Positions 26,760-36,137 are shown, numbered from the stretch's first letter. The stretch is DNA of 64,000 bases from Candidatus Lernaella stagnicola (GCA_030765525.1 JAVCCK010000027.1:1-64000), one strand, 5' to 3'. Notes: a model not told the origin generated them from the letters alone. Made by a program: numbers and translations.

Positions 26760-28199
26760 TTACTTCTTTTTGGCAGGCTGTTTGCCGATCCTCTTGCATG
26801 AAGGTTCATGGTCCGCATCGCAGCCCTTCGTAAACAGGGCGCGCGCCCGCACCGGGTCTTGTTTGACGCCGTCGCCGTCGCGGTAGATGAGCGCAAGGGC
26901 GTAACAGCCCGAACCGTTGCCGAGGCTGCAACCTTTTTTGAGCATCTGCCGACCTTTCGCCCGGTCTTTATCGACTCCGCGGCCTTCCAACAGCAAGTAC
27001 CCTTCCGAAGTGCAGCTGCCGCCGTGGTTCTTGGCGCAGGCTTTCTGCATGATGAGGTAAGCCCTCGCCTCGTCGACCGCGATGTCGAGCCCGTCGCGCA
27101 GGCAGATGCCCATGTTGTAACATCCTTGGACGGAGCCGCCTTTGCAGCCGCGTTCATAGAATTCGATGCCCTTCTTACCGTTTCGCTCAACACCTCGGCC
27201 CATGCGGTACAAGTAGCCGAGGTTCGAACACCCTGTCGCGTCGTTTTTACTGCAGGCGCGCTGGTAATAAGTGAACGCCTGTTTGTAATCGACATCGCCG
27301 CCGTAGCCTTTTTCCAGCAAGTATCCATACCCCGTGCACCCGGATCCTTTACCTTTCTTGCACGCTTTCGCGTAGTACCAGCGAGCTTTCACGTAGTCTT
27401 GTTCGGCTTCGTATCCGTTGTCGTATACCCAACCGAGGTTGTAGCACGCCTGCTTAGAGCCCAGCAGGCAACCTCGCGAGTAAGCTTTCAAACCCGCGTC
27501 GTTGTCTTTCTCGATGTGGATCCCTTTGCGCAACCGGAAGCCGACAAAGGTGCAGGATTTCGCCGAGCCCTGCTTGCATCCCTTGAGGAAAATTTTGGTC
27601 GCCGCGACTTGGTCTTTTTCCACGCCGTGGCCATTGTCGAGGGCTTTCGCGTAGTTATAGCAACCCGAAGCGTGCCCCCTGTCGCAGCTTTTCTTGAAGA
27701 ATTCGGCTGCGAGCGTGAGGTCTTTGGGGACACCCTTGCCTCTTTTGTAATGCAACCCCAGGTTGTTGCATCCAATGCCGAATTCCAATCCACAGGCTTT
27801 TTCGTAATAGCTGGACGCGGCGGCTTGATCTTCGACGAGACCGTATCCTTTGTCGTACAGGAAACCCAAGTCGTTGCAGGCGCGCCATTCTCCGGCGTCG
27901 CATCCGCGGCGAAAAGCGCACGCGGCCAGCACGTCGTCTTGCTCGACGTCGCGCCCGTTGCGAAAGTCTCGACCCAACTGGAAACACTGTTTGGCGTCAC
28001 CGGCCATGCATTGGTCGTAATGGACTTTGATCTTCTCGTGATCCGACAAATCCGGCCATTGAACCAAAGCGCATTCCGCGGGCATGTCCTCGCTTGACTC
28101 CGGCACAATGACCACCTCGGTACTGGAGCACGCGGTGACCAGGAAGAGCACCACAATCAACGCCAACGCCGTCCATTTCCCGCTAGTTGTCGAACTCAT
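26760..28199 (-). CDS. Sel1-like repeat (Hcp-type, cysteine-rich) lipoprotein
   Basis: ATG 28199 (479 aa) follows GGAGG at 8 nt; the frame extends further up without a site. The lipobox is FLVTAC followed by SSTEVVIVPE, with no Asp tract. The mature protein is about a dozen Sel1-like repeats of 36-40 residues, each with a pair of Cys in the pattern KACxxGxxxGCxNLGxxYxxGxGVxxD. Paired cysteines are typical of the Helicobacter cysteine-rich Hcp proteins, where each repeat holds one disulfide, so an oxidising periplasmic location is expected. Sel1 proteins bind partner proteins or peptidoglycan-linked complexes. It ends PAKKK. It is divergent from the small lipoprotein at 28436. Confidence 0.93.
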   Translation of the reverse strand: MSSTTSGKWTALALIVVLFLVTACSSTEVVIVPESSEDMPAECALVQWPDLSDHEKIKVHYDQCMAGDAKQCFQLGRDFRNGRDVEQDDVLAACAFRRGCDAGEWRACNDLGFLYDKGYGLVEDQAAASSYYEKACGLEFGIGCNNLGLHYKRGKGVPKDLTLAAEFFKKSCDRGHASGCYNYAKALDNGHGVEKDQVAATKIFLKGCKQGSAKSCTFVGFRLRKGIHIEKDNDAGLKAYSRGCLLGSKQACYNLGWVYDNGYEAEQDYVKARWYYAKACKKGKGSGCTGYGYLLEKGYGGDVDYKQAFTYYQRACSKNDATGCSNLGYLYRMGRGVERNGKKGIEFYERGCKGGSVQGCYNMGICLRDGLDIAVDEARAYLIMQKACAKNHGGSCTSEGYLLLEGRGVDKDRAKGRQMLKKGCSLGNGSGCYALALIYRDGDGVKQDPVRARALFTKGCDADHEPSCKRIGKQPAKKK

Positions 28200-28435
28200 C
28201 GCGAAACCTCCGATTAAGTCTCCGTGTTCTCGCCGGCCACTCCCGACGCCCGCCGCGTCGTTCGAGTTCGGGCCGAACCAGATTCGTAAAACCACTTTTT
28301 ATTTATGGTGACCGTATTGGCCCAACTATGTTCCGGAAATGGGTGCAAAACGCAAGTCAGTCGGCAAACTTGCATCGCTGCGGTACATCGGATACGGTAG
28401 CGCCGAATTCCCAGGCTAATGGAGAGGGCATGCAA

Positions 28436-29098
28436 ATGCGACGGTATTTTCTTCTTTTCTGCGTATTGGTGCTCGTCGCCGCGTTTGCGGGTTGTTCGAG
28501 TTGCGGCAAAAAGAAAGAGGCGGCTTCAGCCGGGTTCACTGCCGGCCCCGCCACCGCCGACGAGTTGGTTCAAAAATACGTCGCTTCGATCGTGAAAAAA
28601 GACCCCGAACTGTTAAAGGAAACCTTGCTGACCGAAGACGATTTCGCCACGCTGCAAAAAGGCCAAGGGCGGAAATATTGGCAAGCGTATTTCATGATGA
28701 CCAAGCGCGCGTTCATGGATAAAAACAAGGACCTGCTGGGCCGGCAAGTGGAACTCGCCGGCTATACCCTCGGGCGCGAAATCGCTCGGCGGGAGGGCGT
28801 GGTCGTGTACCGCGGCACCGAAATCACGCTGAAAACGACCGACGGCAAGGAATTCAAAACCGAAATCAATTTCATCATGGAAGCCGGCGGCCGCTGGAAG
28901 ATCTTCGGCCTCAAGTACCTCTCCGATGGACTCAAACGCCGCGGTGTTCTGAAGAATATGGGCATCTTCGAAGGCGACCCGAAATTCAAGGGTGTCGACG
29001 GCGCCAAAGACGTCAACATCAAAATCAAGAAAGTCACCAAGCAGCCGGAAGAAGAGCAACCGGAAACCAGCGAAGACGACGCCACGCCCGGCCCCTAG
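28436..29098 (+). CDS. Lipoprotein of unknown function
   Basis: 220 aa. ATG 28436 is 8 nt after GGAGAGG; an ATG two codons earlier is too close to that site. The signal peptide MRRYFLLFCVLVLVAAFAGC has a lipobox, then SSCGKKKEAAS and no Asp run. The mature part looks like a compact alpha+beta domain (DELVQKYVASIVKKDPELLKE, GREIARREGVVVYRGTEI, INFIMEAGGRWKIFGLKYLS), resembling NTF2/SnoaL-like or DUF4878-type lipoproteins, although I cannot fix a family. It is Lys-rich, with a Glu/Pro-rich tail. It probably shares a transcript with the diacylglycerol kinase 35 bp downstream. Confidence 0.8.
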   Translation: MRRYFLLFCVLVLVAAFAGCSSCGKKKEAASAGFTAGPATADELVQKYVASIVKKDPELLKETLLTEDDFATLQKGQGRKYWQAYFMMTKRAFMDKNKDLLGRQVELAGYTLGREIARREGVVVYRGTEITLKTTDGKEFKTEINFIMEAGGRWKIFGLKYLSDGLKRRGVLKNMGIFEGDPKFKGVDGAKDVNIKIKKVTKQPEEEQPETSEDDATPGP

Positions 29099-29133
29099 CT
29101 CCGGGAGAATGAGCGCCGCTGCCGAAGGCCTTT

Positions 29134-29916
29134 ATGCCGACCAAACTACACCCCACCCGCGCCGTTAGAGAACTTGGCCGCAGTTTTGTATTTGCCTTTG
29201 CGGGGTTGATCTACACGTTGCACTCGCAGCGGAACATGCGTTTTCACATTTTCTTCGCCATCTTCGCCATGGCGTTTTACGTCACCTTCGACGTGCCTTT
29301 TGAAGAGCGCGGGCTTCTGCTGATCGCCATTTGCCTCGTGCCCGCGTTTGAGATCATCAACACGTCCATCGAATCGATCACCGACTACGTCGCGAGCGAA
29401 CGTCACGTGTTGGTCAAACATGCCAAAGACACCGCCGCCGCCGCCGTGTTGGTCATGGCGCTCTTGTCGATGGCGATGGGCGGCTACGTTCTGCTGCCGC
29501 GCTTCATCGACTACTTCAAAGAACCATCGACGGCCGAACTGACCGCAACCGGCGTTCGATTCGTGTTGGCTTGCCTGGTGTTGGGTTCGCTGCTGACGTT
29601 CTGGCTGCTGCGTTCGCTACGCTACCTGTTCAAACCGTTGCTGGCTGTCGCGTCTTTGGTCGGCGGCATCGGCTCGATGGCCCTGTGCCTCTGCGGGCGC
29701 GACCCCTCGGCGTTCGTAGCGATGATTTTTCTGGTCGTAATCGAACTCAACGCCTTTGCGCGGCTGGCGTTCGAAATGCGCATTGAAAAAGCGTGGGAGC
29801 GGAAAAACCTTCCCTTCGATACCGCCGGCTTTCGCATCATCATCCCCTACGCCATCATCGGCACGATCATCGGCGCGTACCTGGCGTACGGAGTGCTGCG
29901 GCCCTTCTGGCGCTAG
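29134..29916 (+). CDS. dgkA: Prokaryotic diacylglycerol/undecaprenol kinase with extra membrane domain
   Basis: 260 aa, about twice the family length. Residues 1-125 are a DgkA-type kinase: AGLIYTLHSQRNMRFH, the active-site helix EIINTSIESITD (matching E. coli E69, N72, E76, D80 by position) and KHAKDTAAAAVLV. It phosphorylates diacylglycerol or undecaprenol in the inner membrane, recycling lipid carriers. Residues 130-260 add about four more hydrophobic helices (FVLACLVLGSLLTFWLL, LVGGIGSMALCLCG, AMIFLVVIELNAFARLAFE, IIIPYAIIGTIIGAYLAYGVL), a region that may mirror a second kinase-like half without its motifs. The stop TAG shares a CTAG palindrome with the stop of the convergent flavoprotein gene. 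Confidence 0.88.
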   Translation: MPTKLHPTRAVRELGRSFVFAFAGLIYTLHSQRNMRFHIFFAIFAMAFYVTFDVPFEERGLLLIAICLVPAFEIINTSIESITDYVASERHVLVKHAKDTAAAAVLVMALLSMAMGGYVLLPRFIDYFKEPSTAELTATGVRFVLACLVLGSLLTFWLLRSLRYLFKPLLAVASLVGGIGSMALCLCGRDPSAFVAMIFLVVIELNAFARLAFEMRIEKAWERKNLPFDTAGFRIIIPYAIIGTIIGAYLAYGVLRPFWR

Positions 29917-31037
29917 ACGCGCCCGGTAACGAATTCTCGAGCGATGCGCCACCCGTTTCGATACACCCGATCGCGTAGCGTCAGGTAGTCTTGCTCGCCG
30001 TGTGCCAATTCCGAGGCGATACGTCGGCAGGTGCCGCTGCGGCCCAGCGCTCGTAAGGCGGCACGAAGCATCCACCCGCGGAAAAACTTGGGTTGCAGGT
30101 GGCTGGATTTTTCCAGGTCGGGTACGAGTTCCAATCGCACGCGCCACTCGTACGTGGCCGGATCGCCGGCGAGAATCGCGTCGGCAGCCAGCGCGCCACT
30201 GGCCAGAGCGTAGGGGACGCCTTCGCCGGTCGTTACGTCGCATAGACCGGCCGCGTCGCCCACAAGAAACCAATCCTCGCCGGCAAAGCGCCGTCGCGCT
30301 GAACTCCAATCGCGCACCGCCGGGCCGGTCCAACCGAAAGGCGTCATATCATCCCAATTGAATTCCGGAAGATGCCGCACCGCGAAATCGGTCATCATCT
30401 CTTTGGCCGCTTCGGTGTTGAACGACGCCCCCGGCATGACGAGCCCGAGGCTGGCGTGATCTCGCCGGGGGAAGAACCATGCGTAGGATTGCTGCGCGGG
30501 GAAAAAGGCCGTCACGATTTCCGGCGCAAACGTACCTGGAATAAAACGTCCCAGCGCGACCGCCGTTTCTTCCTTCGGCAGTTCCAATCCGAGATGCGCC
30601 GCCAGCGGGCATTTCATCCCCCCGGCGCCGACGAGGATGTCCGCCATGTGATCGTTGACTTGCCAACCGCCGCCGCCCATGCGCGCCAATTCCCGCACCG
30701 GTTCTTCCACCAGCGCCGCGCCGGCTTTGACCGCTTCCCGGCGCAGCACGCCGTCCAAGTCGCGCCGCGAGACAACACGCAGCGGACGCTCCAATTCCAC
30801 GGCAACCTCACGATCGCCCACGACCATCCGCCACGTGCCGACTTCATTCCAATCCAAGTCGACTTCCGCGAGCATCGGCACCGCGGTAAACGCCCGTTCG
30901 GTCAATCCGCCGCCGCAGGGCTTTTCCCGCTCGACGTCGCGCTCGTAAAGAAGCGTGCGAACTCCGGCGCGCGCCAAATGCCACGCGCACGTCGCCCCTG
31001 CCGGGCCACCGCCGATGATGGCGATCGTCGGGCTCAT
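29913..31037 (-). CDS. Geranylgeranyl-reductase-family FAD-dependent oxidoreductase
   Basis: 374 aa from ATG 31037, with AAGGAG 5 nt before and a 4-base ATGA overlap with the preceding gene. A longer open frame above it is a shadow. FAD-binding GxGxxG appears as IAIIGGGPAGATCAWHLARAG, then PCGGGLTERAF (the CGGG motif of the geranylgeranyl reductase family), RRDLDGVLRREAVKAGA, and the second FAD motif GDAAGLCDVTTGEGVPYALASG. The family saturates prenyl chains (chlorophyll, archaeal lipids, menaquinone) or acts as a general flavin reductase. In a non-phototroph the likely substrates are isoprenoid quinones or polyprenyl carriers, which would suit its neighbour, the lipid kinase, but that is inference. 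Confidence 0.9.
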   Translation of the reverse strand: MSPTIAIIGGGPAGATCAWHLARAGVRTLLYERDVEREKPCGGGLTERAFTAVPMLAEVDLDWNEVGTWRMVVGDREVAVELERPLRVVSRRDLDGVLRREAVKAGAALVEEPVRELARMGGGGWQVNDHMADILVGAGGMKCPLAAHLGLELPKEETAVALGRFIPGTFAPEIVTAFFPAQQSYAWFFPRRDHASLGLVMPGASFNTEAAKEMMTDFAVRHLPEFNWDDMTPFGWTGPAVRDWSSARRRFAGEDWFLVGDAAGLCDVTTGEGVPYALASGALAADAILAGDPATYEWRVRLELVPDLEKSSHLQPKFFRGWMLRAALRALGRSGTCRRIASELAHGEQDYLTLRDRVYRNGWRIAREFVTGRV

Positions 31038-33502
31038 AGCACTCCTTCTTCTTCGGGGGGGCGAACCAACGCGCGCCAACGGGTGCGACGATCGCCCTCG
31101 TGAACCTGGAAAAAGGCGAGGGAGCGGACCGCGTGGCCCGATTCGTCCTTGCCGTCCCAGGTGATGGGAATCAATCCTTTTTGTCCGAGCGGCAAGTGTA
31201 GAGTACGGACGATGCGCCCGTCCAGATCCCTGATGTATACGTTCGCCGCGCTGCCACGCCGCCACGCGAAAAAGCGGAAGTTTCCGCCGACGAATTCCGC
31301 GCCCGGGTAGCGCACCAACGCGACCGGTCCGTGGCGAAATACGCCTTTCTCGTTGCGTTCTTCGATCAAGTAGTACGTGGTGAGACCGGGGGCGATCGAA
31401 AAGGGTTCGCGGTAGTTGACTTGGCCGGCGTCCAAATCGAACTCGCCGACCGGCTCGTAGCCGACGTGCCCCGGCATACCGTCGTCTCCGTGCTGTCGCA
31501 ACAGCGTCAACTTCCGTGTGCCGGTGCCGGCTTTGCCGTGAATAACGATCTCGTTTACGCCCCCGACGTCGGTGGCTGCGAATTTGTCCAGTTGCAGCGT
31601 GCGGGGATCGTCCACATAGACCGGGCTCGTCCAAGCCCGGCCGCCGTCGGTCAAGTGAACAACGAGCAAATACCAACATGGTCCGAGGTGATCCGAGTCG
31701 ACGGTCTCCCCCGTCGCGTCGAGCACATCTTTCAACTCCGTCGTTCGCCACACCACGCCGTTTCGCCAAATCTCAAGATGCTTGAGTTTGCCGTCGCCGA
31801 TGATATTCCAGCCTAAATGCACCGGTGCGGCGGTGATCAGGCGCGATCCCATCGGTTCGCCGTTGGCTGTGAATTCGATGATGCTGCGGTGACCCGTGGT
31901 CGCATACGTGTGGCGCTGACGCATGGCTTCGATGAGATCCGTGCGGCCGCGCGTGGCCGCCCACACCGCGGTCAGCCCCGGTGGCGCACGCCCCCAAGTG
32001 GCAATTCCCGGGCGCGTGTCGTGCGAGTCACTGCCGGCAATAAGCCCGAAGCGCCGTCCGTTGTTCAGCAGTCGCACAATGCTTCCGGATGACGCGAAAT
32101 TCGGTACCCGATCGGGGTCGGCGGCGGAAAAATTCGATCCATGGCCGCTGTACACTTCGTAAAGCGGAATGCGCTCGCCGTCATCCTGATCGGCTTCGTC
32201 ACCCATGTCGGTGGTCGCCGAAGTATGCGGCACGAAAAAGGCGTCGGTTGTGCGCAGGGTTTCCCATAGCGCGGGCTTGAATCCGAAATCCAGACGAAAA
32301 CCGGAGCCCAGGCGCTGCCAGCTCGCCGCCCGTCCCCGCCCCAGCGCCACGCGCCATAATTCGCGGGTGCCGCCCTCGCCGATCGGCGGCGTGGCGTCGC
32401 AGGTGGGGTAGTAGACGATGCCGTGCCCGCCCAGGCTGTATTCCCACGCCAGTAGCGCGGTGAACCTTGGCGTCGCGAATTTGCGGCAATGGATCTGCAT
32501 GTCGGCCCACTCCCCGGGGTCGATTTGCCACTCGTGATCGGTCAGCGCGGCGAAATCCAACGCGGCCGCGCCCCGCGCCGTCTCGTAGAAAGTATCGGCC
32601 GACTGCGCGCCGTCGCTGATCGTCGAGTGGCCGTGCGGGTCACCGAACAGCAACCTCCGGGCCGGATTCTCCTCCACCCGCAACGGGTTGGAAACCACCT
32701 TGTCGTTCGGTTCGGAGGCGAACGCGGCAACGAAGCGGTACACGCCCGGTCGGTCGAGCGTCACGTTATCGATACGCCGAAAACCGGCGTCGTTAACAGG
32801 CGGAAAATCACGCCCGGCCGCCGTCTCGCCGCCGGCAATCTCCAGTTTCGGCGGCGGACCGGTCACACGCGCGGTCGGGTTGCCGAAACGGTCGAAGTGC
32901 GTGAGCGTCACGCCAAACGGTTCGCCGACCGCCATCCAGGCGGGCGCGGTAAGCCGCATCGTCGTCGCCGGGCCGGGCCCGATGTCCACCACGCCTTTGG
33001 CCGGGGCCTTCTGCAAATCGCCGTCGCCCCGGAGATCGACCAGCACGAAGGGAGCAAAATTCTTCGAGGCCGCGTGCGGAAAACGAAACGTCTTTCCTTC
33101 GCCGAGTAAGAAGCGCAATTCGGCGCCCTTGTCCCAACCGCCGGACCGCGCGTTGGCGATCAAATGGCGGGGATAGAGCGCGGTTTCCGCCACGTTCAGC
33201 GGGGTCGGTTTGCCGTCGACGTACAGCGCGCAATATCCGTCTTCTTTCGGATTCCGTATCTGCGGCAACACATTCGGCGGTCGATTGCTGTAATAGGGGT
33301 GCGGAAACAAGATACGTACCTGCGCGCCGGCGGGCATCTGCTCGGGAGCGCGATAGATGACCTCCCACTGAGTCGGCGCCCCGGCCTCCACCGGTCCCGT
33401 GGCGGAGATGAATGCGACACCGCCCGGCTGCGGCGGCGGGCTGCATGCAAATATCGTCGCCGCGAGAATCAACCAGATCAGCGGCCAGGCTTTATTTTTC
33501 AA
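31034..33502 (-). CDS. PHP-type (CehA/McbA, DUF3604-like) metal-dependent hydrolase lipoprotein
   Basis: I choose TTG 33502 (822 aa): GGAGG lies 6 nt before it and the product starts MKNKAWPLIWLILAATIFAC, a clean lipoprotein signal. Longer starts at 33520 and 33526 lack a site. After about 250 residues of beta-rich N-terminal region (FDRFGNPTARVTG, Ig-like) comes the metal-binding domain: LFGDPHGHSTISDGAQ, FAALTDHEW, LLAWEYSLGGHGIVYY, IPLYEVYSGHGSN, GLIAGSDSHDTRPG. These His/Asp motifs are those of PHP hydrolases. A beta-sandwich and a FlgD-like ending (LPLGQKGLIPITWDGKDESG) follow. The substrate is unknown. The start overlaps the GNAT gene by 11 nt, and the stop overlaps the flavoprotein start. 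Confidence 0.88.
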   Translation of the reverse strand: MKNKAWPLIWLILAATIFACSPPPQPGGVAFISATGPVEAGAPTQWEVIYRAPEQMPAGAQVRILFPHPYYSNRPPNVLPQIRNPKEDGYCALYVDGKPTPLNVAETALYPRHLIANARSGGWDKGAELRFLLGEGKTFRFPHAASKNFAPFVLVDLRGDGDLQKAPAKGVVDIGPGPATTMRLTAPAWMAVGEPFGVTLTHFDRFGNPTARVTGPPPKLEIAGGETAAGRDFPPVNDAGFRRIDNVTLDRPGVYRFVAAFASEPNDKVVSNPLRVEENPARRLLFGDPHGHSTISDGAQSADTFYETARGAAALDFAALTDHEWQIDPGEWADMQIHCRKFATPRFTALLAWEYSLGGHGIVYYPTCDATPPIGEGGTRELWRVALGRGRAASWQRLGSGFRLDFGFKPALWETLRTTDAFFVPHTSATTDMGDEADQDDGERIPLYEVYSGHGSNFSAADPDRVPNFASSGSIVRLLNNGRRFGLIAGSDSHDTRPGIATWGRAPPGLTAVWAATRGRTDLIEAMRQRHTYATTGHRSIIEFTANGEPMGSRLITAAPVHLGWNIIGDGKLKHLEIWRNGVVWRTTELKDVLDATGETVDSDHLGPCWYLLVVHLTDGGRAWTSPVYVDDPRTLQLDKFAATDVGGVNEIVIHGKAGTGTRKLTLLRQHGDDGMPGHVGYEPVGEFDLDAGQVNYREPFSIAPGLTTYYLIEERNEKGVFRHGPVALVRYPGAEFVGGNFRFFAWRRGSAANVYIRDLDGRIVRTLHLPLGQKGLIPITWDGKDESGHAVRSLAFFQVHEGDRRTRWRALVRPPEEEGVL

Positions 33503-34103
33503 GGCGTGCCTCCGCCACATGATCATGAGCGAGCAAGACCATCGGCTTCCCGTAGAATGTGAATTCGTGCCGCGCCGTAAATCCGAACGCCCGCAGCAAG
33601 TGCTGGGGTTGGTCGTTGTCTTTTTCGCACGTCACCCGCACCGCCGTCGCGCCGCGCACGTGCAGGGCGTAGAGCATCGCACCCAGCAAGCGCGAGGACA
33701 ACTTGGAGCGCGCCAGTTCCGGCCGCACGGCGACGTACAACAGTTCGGCCTGGATGTGCGCGTGATCGACCTTGGCGAAATAGTCGTCGGTGCGCAGAAG
33801 CTGCGGCAGCAGCGTCGGACGCCGCAGCAAGCCGAGCGCCGCCCGCCACCCCAGCGCCCAACGACGGTGCGTTTTCAGCCACGCGAACAGGCCCTCGACA
33901 TCGGTGGCCGCGGCCATGAAGCCGCTAACGCCGGCGTCGTCGGTGTCGACAAGCACGATTCCCTGCGGTGAGCGATCGATGCCCGCGATCAGTTCACGCA
34001 AGAAGCCGCCGCCCAACTGGGCATAGGTGGAGTTGACCAGACGCGTCGCATACAAGGACGCGACTTGCGGCAGATCGGTTTTTCGCAGCGCTCGAATGGT
34101 CAC
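33492..34103 (-). CDS. GNAT-family N-acetyltransferase
   Basis: 203 aa from GTG 34103 (AGAGGCG upstream). It opens MTIRALRKTDLPQVASLYATRL, a usual GNAT start, has GIVLVDTDDAGVSGFMAAATD (beta4 region), and the acetyl-CoA segment YVAVRPELARSKLSSRLLGAMLYALHVRGATAVRVTCEKDN, in which the R/Q-x-x-G-x-G/A loop is degenerate (ARSKLSSRL). QHLLRAFGFTARHEFTFYGKPMVLL is the C-terminal beta6-beta7 pair. The acceptor is unknown. It is cytoplasmic, in contrast to its exported operon partners. Its last codons contain the ribosome site of the next gene. Confidence 0.85.
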   Translation of the reverse strand: MTIRALRKTDLPQVASLYATRLVNSTYAQLGGGFLRELIAGIDRSPQGIVLVDTDDAGVSGFMAAATDVEGLFAWLKTHRRWALGWRAALGLLRRPTLLPQLLRTDDYFAKVDHAHIQAELLYVAVRPELARSKLSSRLLGAMLYALHVRGATAVRVTCEKDNDQPQHLLRAFGFTARHEFTFYGKPMVLLAHDHVAEARLEK

Positions 34104-34128
34104 GGGTGCGCCTCTTCGACTCTGCGCC

Positions 34129-35103
34129 TCACATGCTCTCCGGCGCCGTCGGTAACGCCCGGAAAACTTGCGGATCGTGCGAGGGGATGATGCGGATTTC
34201 GGGCGCCGTTTCGGTCAGTTGCTTGAGACGGTGCAGAGTATCCCACTCGGCCTCGGCATCGTGCAGCCAGCCGGGCAAATGGAGTCGTTCAATATTTTCC
34301 ATCGAATATGCGGCATCGCCGGCCAACAACGTCGGCCCCTTCGGGGACCGCACGAACACGCCGATATTGCCTGGGTCGTGGCCGGGGAGAGGCACCAGCA
34401 CCACGGCCCCGTCACCAAACATGTCGTAGGATCCGGTGAAGGTCAGAAACGGTGGCGTGCCGGTAAAATCGATGCGCTTCATTTTCATCTCGTCCGGGAA
34501 GTCTTTTTTCCAGTAGCCCTTGGCCAAGCCGCCGCCGCGTCCGGCATCGAACACCTCGCCGCTGGAAACGAACTCGGCGTGCAGGAAGGCCCGGTTGGTG
34601 CCCGTGTGGTCAAAGTGCGCATGGGTCAGCACGACCGTGGAGATTTTCGCCGGGTCGACATCCATCGCCTGCAGCCGGGCAGGCAGGCTCCATTCCGGCG
34701 TCAACGTCAGGCGCTGGAGTTGCCCCTCGGCCAACTTGGCGACGGTTTTGCCCAGATAGAGAGACGGCTCGGTTCCCAGCGCGGGATTCATGCCGGTATC
34801 CACCAACACGTACTCGCCGCGGTGCTCGATCAGAAAAACGGGAAGCGGGATCGGGATTTCCCGGTCGGCATCGCCGCCGGCCAATTGGTGGCCTTCATTC
34901 GATCGCGCCCAGCCGGTGATGAGATACATCAGGCGATCCACCGGCGCGCCGTCGTTCGGTGCCACATAGGAAGCCGCCGCGGGTTGGGTATCCAGAGTCG
35001 CCTGGTAATAACGGTTGCCGCAGGCGGCCAGCACCGTCAGCAAAATCAGGAGGCCGACGGCCGCCGCACCGCTTAGGGATCGACGCATTCTTGTTGTACG
35101 CAT
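34129..35103 (-). CDS. Metallo-beta-lactamase-fold hydrolase lipoprotein (lactonase-like)
   Basis: 324 aa. ATG 35103 is preceded by GGAG at 8 nt and overlaps the previous gene by 31 nt. The lipobox is VLAAC (Cys28), followed by GNRYYQ, so no Asp run. The dinuclear zinc site is complete: HAHFDH at 161-166, a second His in PLPGHDPGNIG, Asp in LLAGDAAYS, and a final His in IIPSHDPQVF. YVLVDTGMNPALG and the spacing resemble N-acyl-homoserine lactonases (AiiA/AttM group), which open lactone rings, though other esters or thioesters are possible. Anchored outside the cytoplasm, it could degrade external lactones. It belongs to a five-gene leftward unit. Confidence 0.9.
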   Translation of the reverse strand: MRTTRMRRSLSGAAAVGLLILLTVLAACGNRYYQATLDTQPAAASYVAPNDGAPVDRLMYLITGWARSNEGHQLAGGDADREIPIPLPVFLIEHRGEYVLVDTGMNPALGTEPSLYLGKTVAKLAEGQLQRLTLTPEWSLPARLQAMDVDPAKISTVVLTHAHFDHTGTNRAFLHAEFVSSGEVFDAGRGGGLAKGYWKKDFPDEMKMKRIDFTGTPPFLTFTGSYDMFGDGAVVLVPLPGHDPGNIGVFVRSPKGPTLLAGDAAYSMENIERLHLPGWLHDAEAEWDTLHRLKQLTETAPEIRIIPSHDPQVFRALPTAPESM

Positions 35104-35483
35104 TCAAACAGCTCCACGCATTCGTCATCGTTGGAAGTGTAACAATCGATCGCGCAGGTCCAGAAGTTGTATTCAAAATCCTCGCAACTGCGAATCGCGT
35201 CTTCGGCGGTCAGTTCCAGCTCATCGAAGGAGATGGCAAGGTGACAGGTTTCGTACCAGGCGTCGATGAACGGGCCGCAGTCTTCCGGATCGTAGGGCGG
35301 CACGAGCGCACCGTCGTCGTCGCCGGAATCGTCATCGGTTGCATCGTCGTCGGTTGTGTCGTCGTCCGTCGCGTCGTCGTCGGCCCCGGCGTCGTCGTTA
35401 TCGTCATCGTCGTCATCCCCGCAGGCGAATACCAGGGGAATCGCCAACATCACCGCAACCAGGCACAGCAACCATTTCTCCAT
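35073..35483 (-). CDS. Small Cys-rich lipoprotein with Asp-rich linker
   Basis: 136 aa from ATG 35483, with GAGG just upstream. The lipobox LVFAC is followed at once by GDDDDDDNDDAGADDDATDD and on to about residue 55 with TTDDD, ATDDD and SGDDD steps. The C-terminal 80 residues hold seven Cys (DC, TC, SC, TC, DC, EC, EC) spaced for disulfides: CGPFIDAWYETC, SCEDFEYNFWTCAIDCYTS, DECVELFECVQQEC. This is a common pattern in short myxobacterial and bradymonad lipoproteins with unknown role. It is the first gene of a leftward operon; the 188 bp before it, shared with rsfS, must carry its promoter. Confidence 0.85.
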   Translation of the reverse strand: MEKWLLCLVAVMLAIPLVFACGDDDDDDNDDAGADDDATDDDTTDDDATDDDSGDDDGALVPPYDPEDCGPFIDAWYETCHLAISFDELELTAEDAIRSCEDFEYNFWTCAIDCYTSNDDECVELFECVQQECVDP

Positions 35484-35671
35484 TATGCACCTCGCGTCGA
35501 CCGACCAAGCTTCGAAGCCTAACGATAACGCTGTGGCGGCCGGTTTGGCAATGAAGGACGAATTTTTGCGTGCCTGTCCGCCGAAGCCTTCGTGTCGGTT
35601 GCAGATTGAAACCGCCCCTCCGAGTCGTTAGGATTGTCTTAGAGCAATAACCCAGGAGGAAAAAGAAAAAC

Positions 35672-36031
35672 TTGGAATTCATCGACAAAGCCCGCCGCGT
35701 CGCCGAGCTGGCACAAGAGAAAAACGCCGAAAACGTCGTTCTGCTGCATGTTACCGAACTTTGTTCCTATACCGATGCCATCGTGATATGCCACGGTCGT
35801 TCCACGCGGCAGGTGCAGACGATCATCCAACATATTCGAACCGAAATGAAACAGGCCGGGGAGCAGCCGTTCGCATCCGAAGGTGAACTCGAAGGTATGT
35901 GGGCGCTGATCGATTTCGGCGACGTGCTCGTACACGTCTTTTTCGAGTCGATGCGGCCCTATTACGACCTGGAAGGCATCTACCCCGACGCGCCGCAGAT
36001 TGACATCACGTCAACGGCGGCGCAGGTTTAG
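35672..36031 (+). CDS. rsfS: Ribosomal silencing factor RsfS
   Basis: 119 aa from TTG 35672, with AGGAGG 12 nt upstream; no ATG or GTG lies near the expected start. The whole protein is an RsfS/Iojap domain: AENVVLLHVTELCSYTDAIVICHGRSTRQVQTI, then the signature WALIDFGDVLVHVFFESMRPYYDLEGIYPDAP. RsfS binds ribosomal protein uL14 and blocks joining of the subunits when nutrients run low. The following gene apgM is 106 bp away and may have its own start of transcription. RsfS genes usually lie next to nadD; that is not seen here. Confidence 0.95.
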   Translation: MEFIDKARRVAELAQEKNAENVVLLHVTELCSYTDAIVICHGRSTRQVQTIIQHIRTEMKQAGEQPFASEGELEGMWALIDFGDVLVHVFFESMRPYYDLEGIYPDAPQIDITSTAAQV

Positions 36032-36137
36032 GCACGTCCAGAACGCCCGATGACGGCGCGACCAAGCCCCTCCCGAGCTGCGGTCCGCGTCGAGGGAATA
36101 TGCTTCGAACACGCAGAAATCCGTGGAGAAACATGCG

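Noticed and set aside
31038-31769. N-terminal extension of the geranylgeranyl-reductase-like gene to 618 residues
   Set aside because: The extension overlaps the PHP-type gene in another frame and is Arg-rich; ATG 31037 has AAGGAG and a direct FAD motif.
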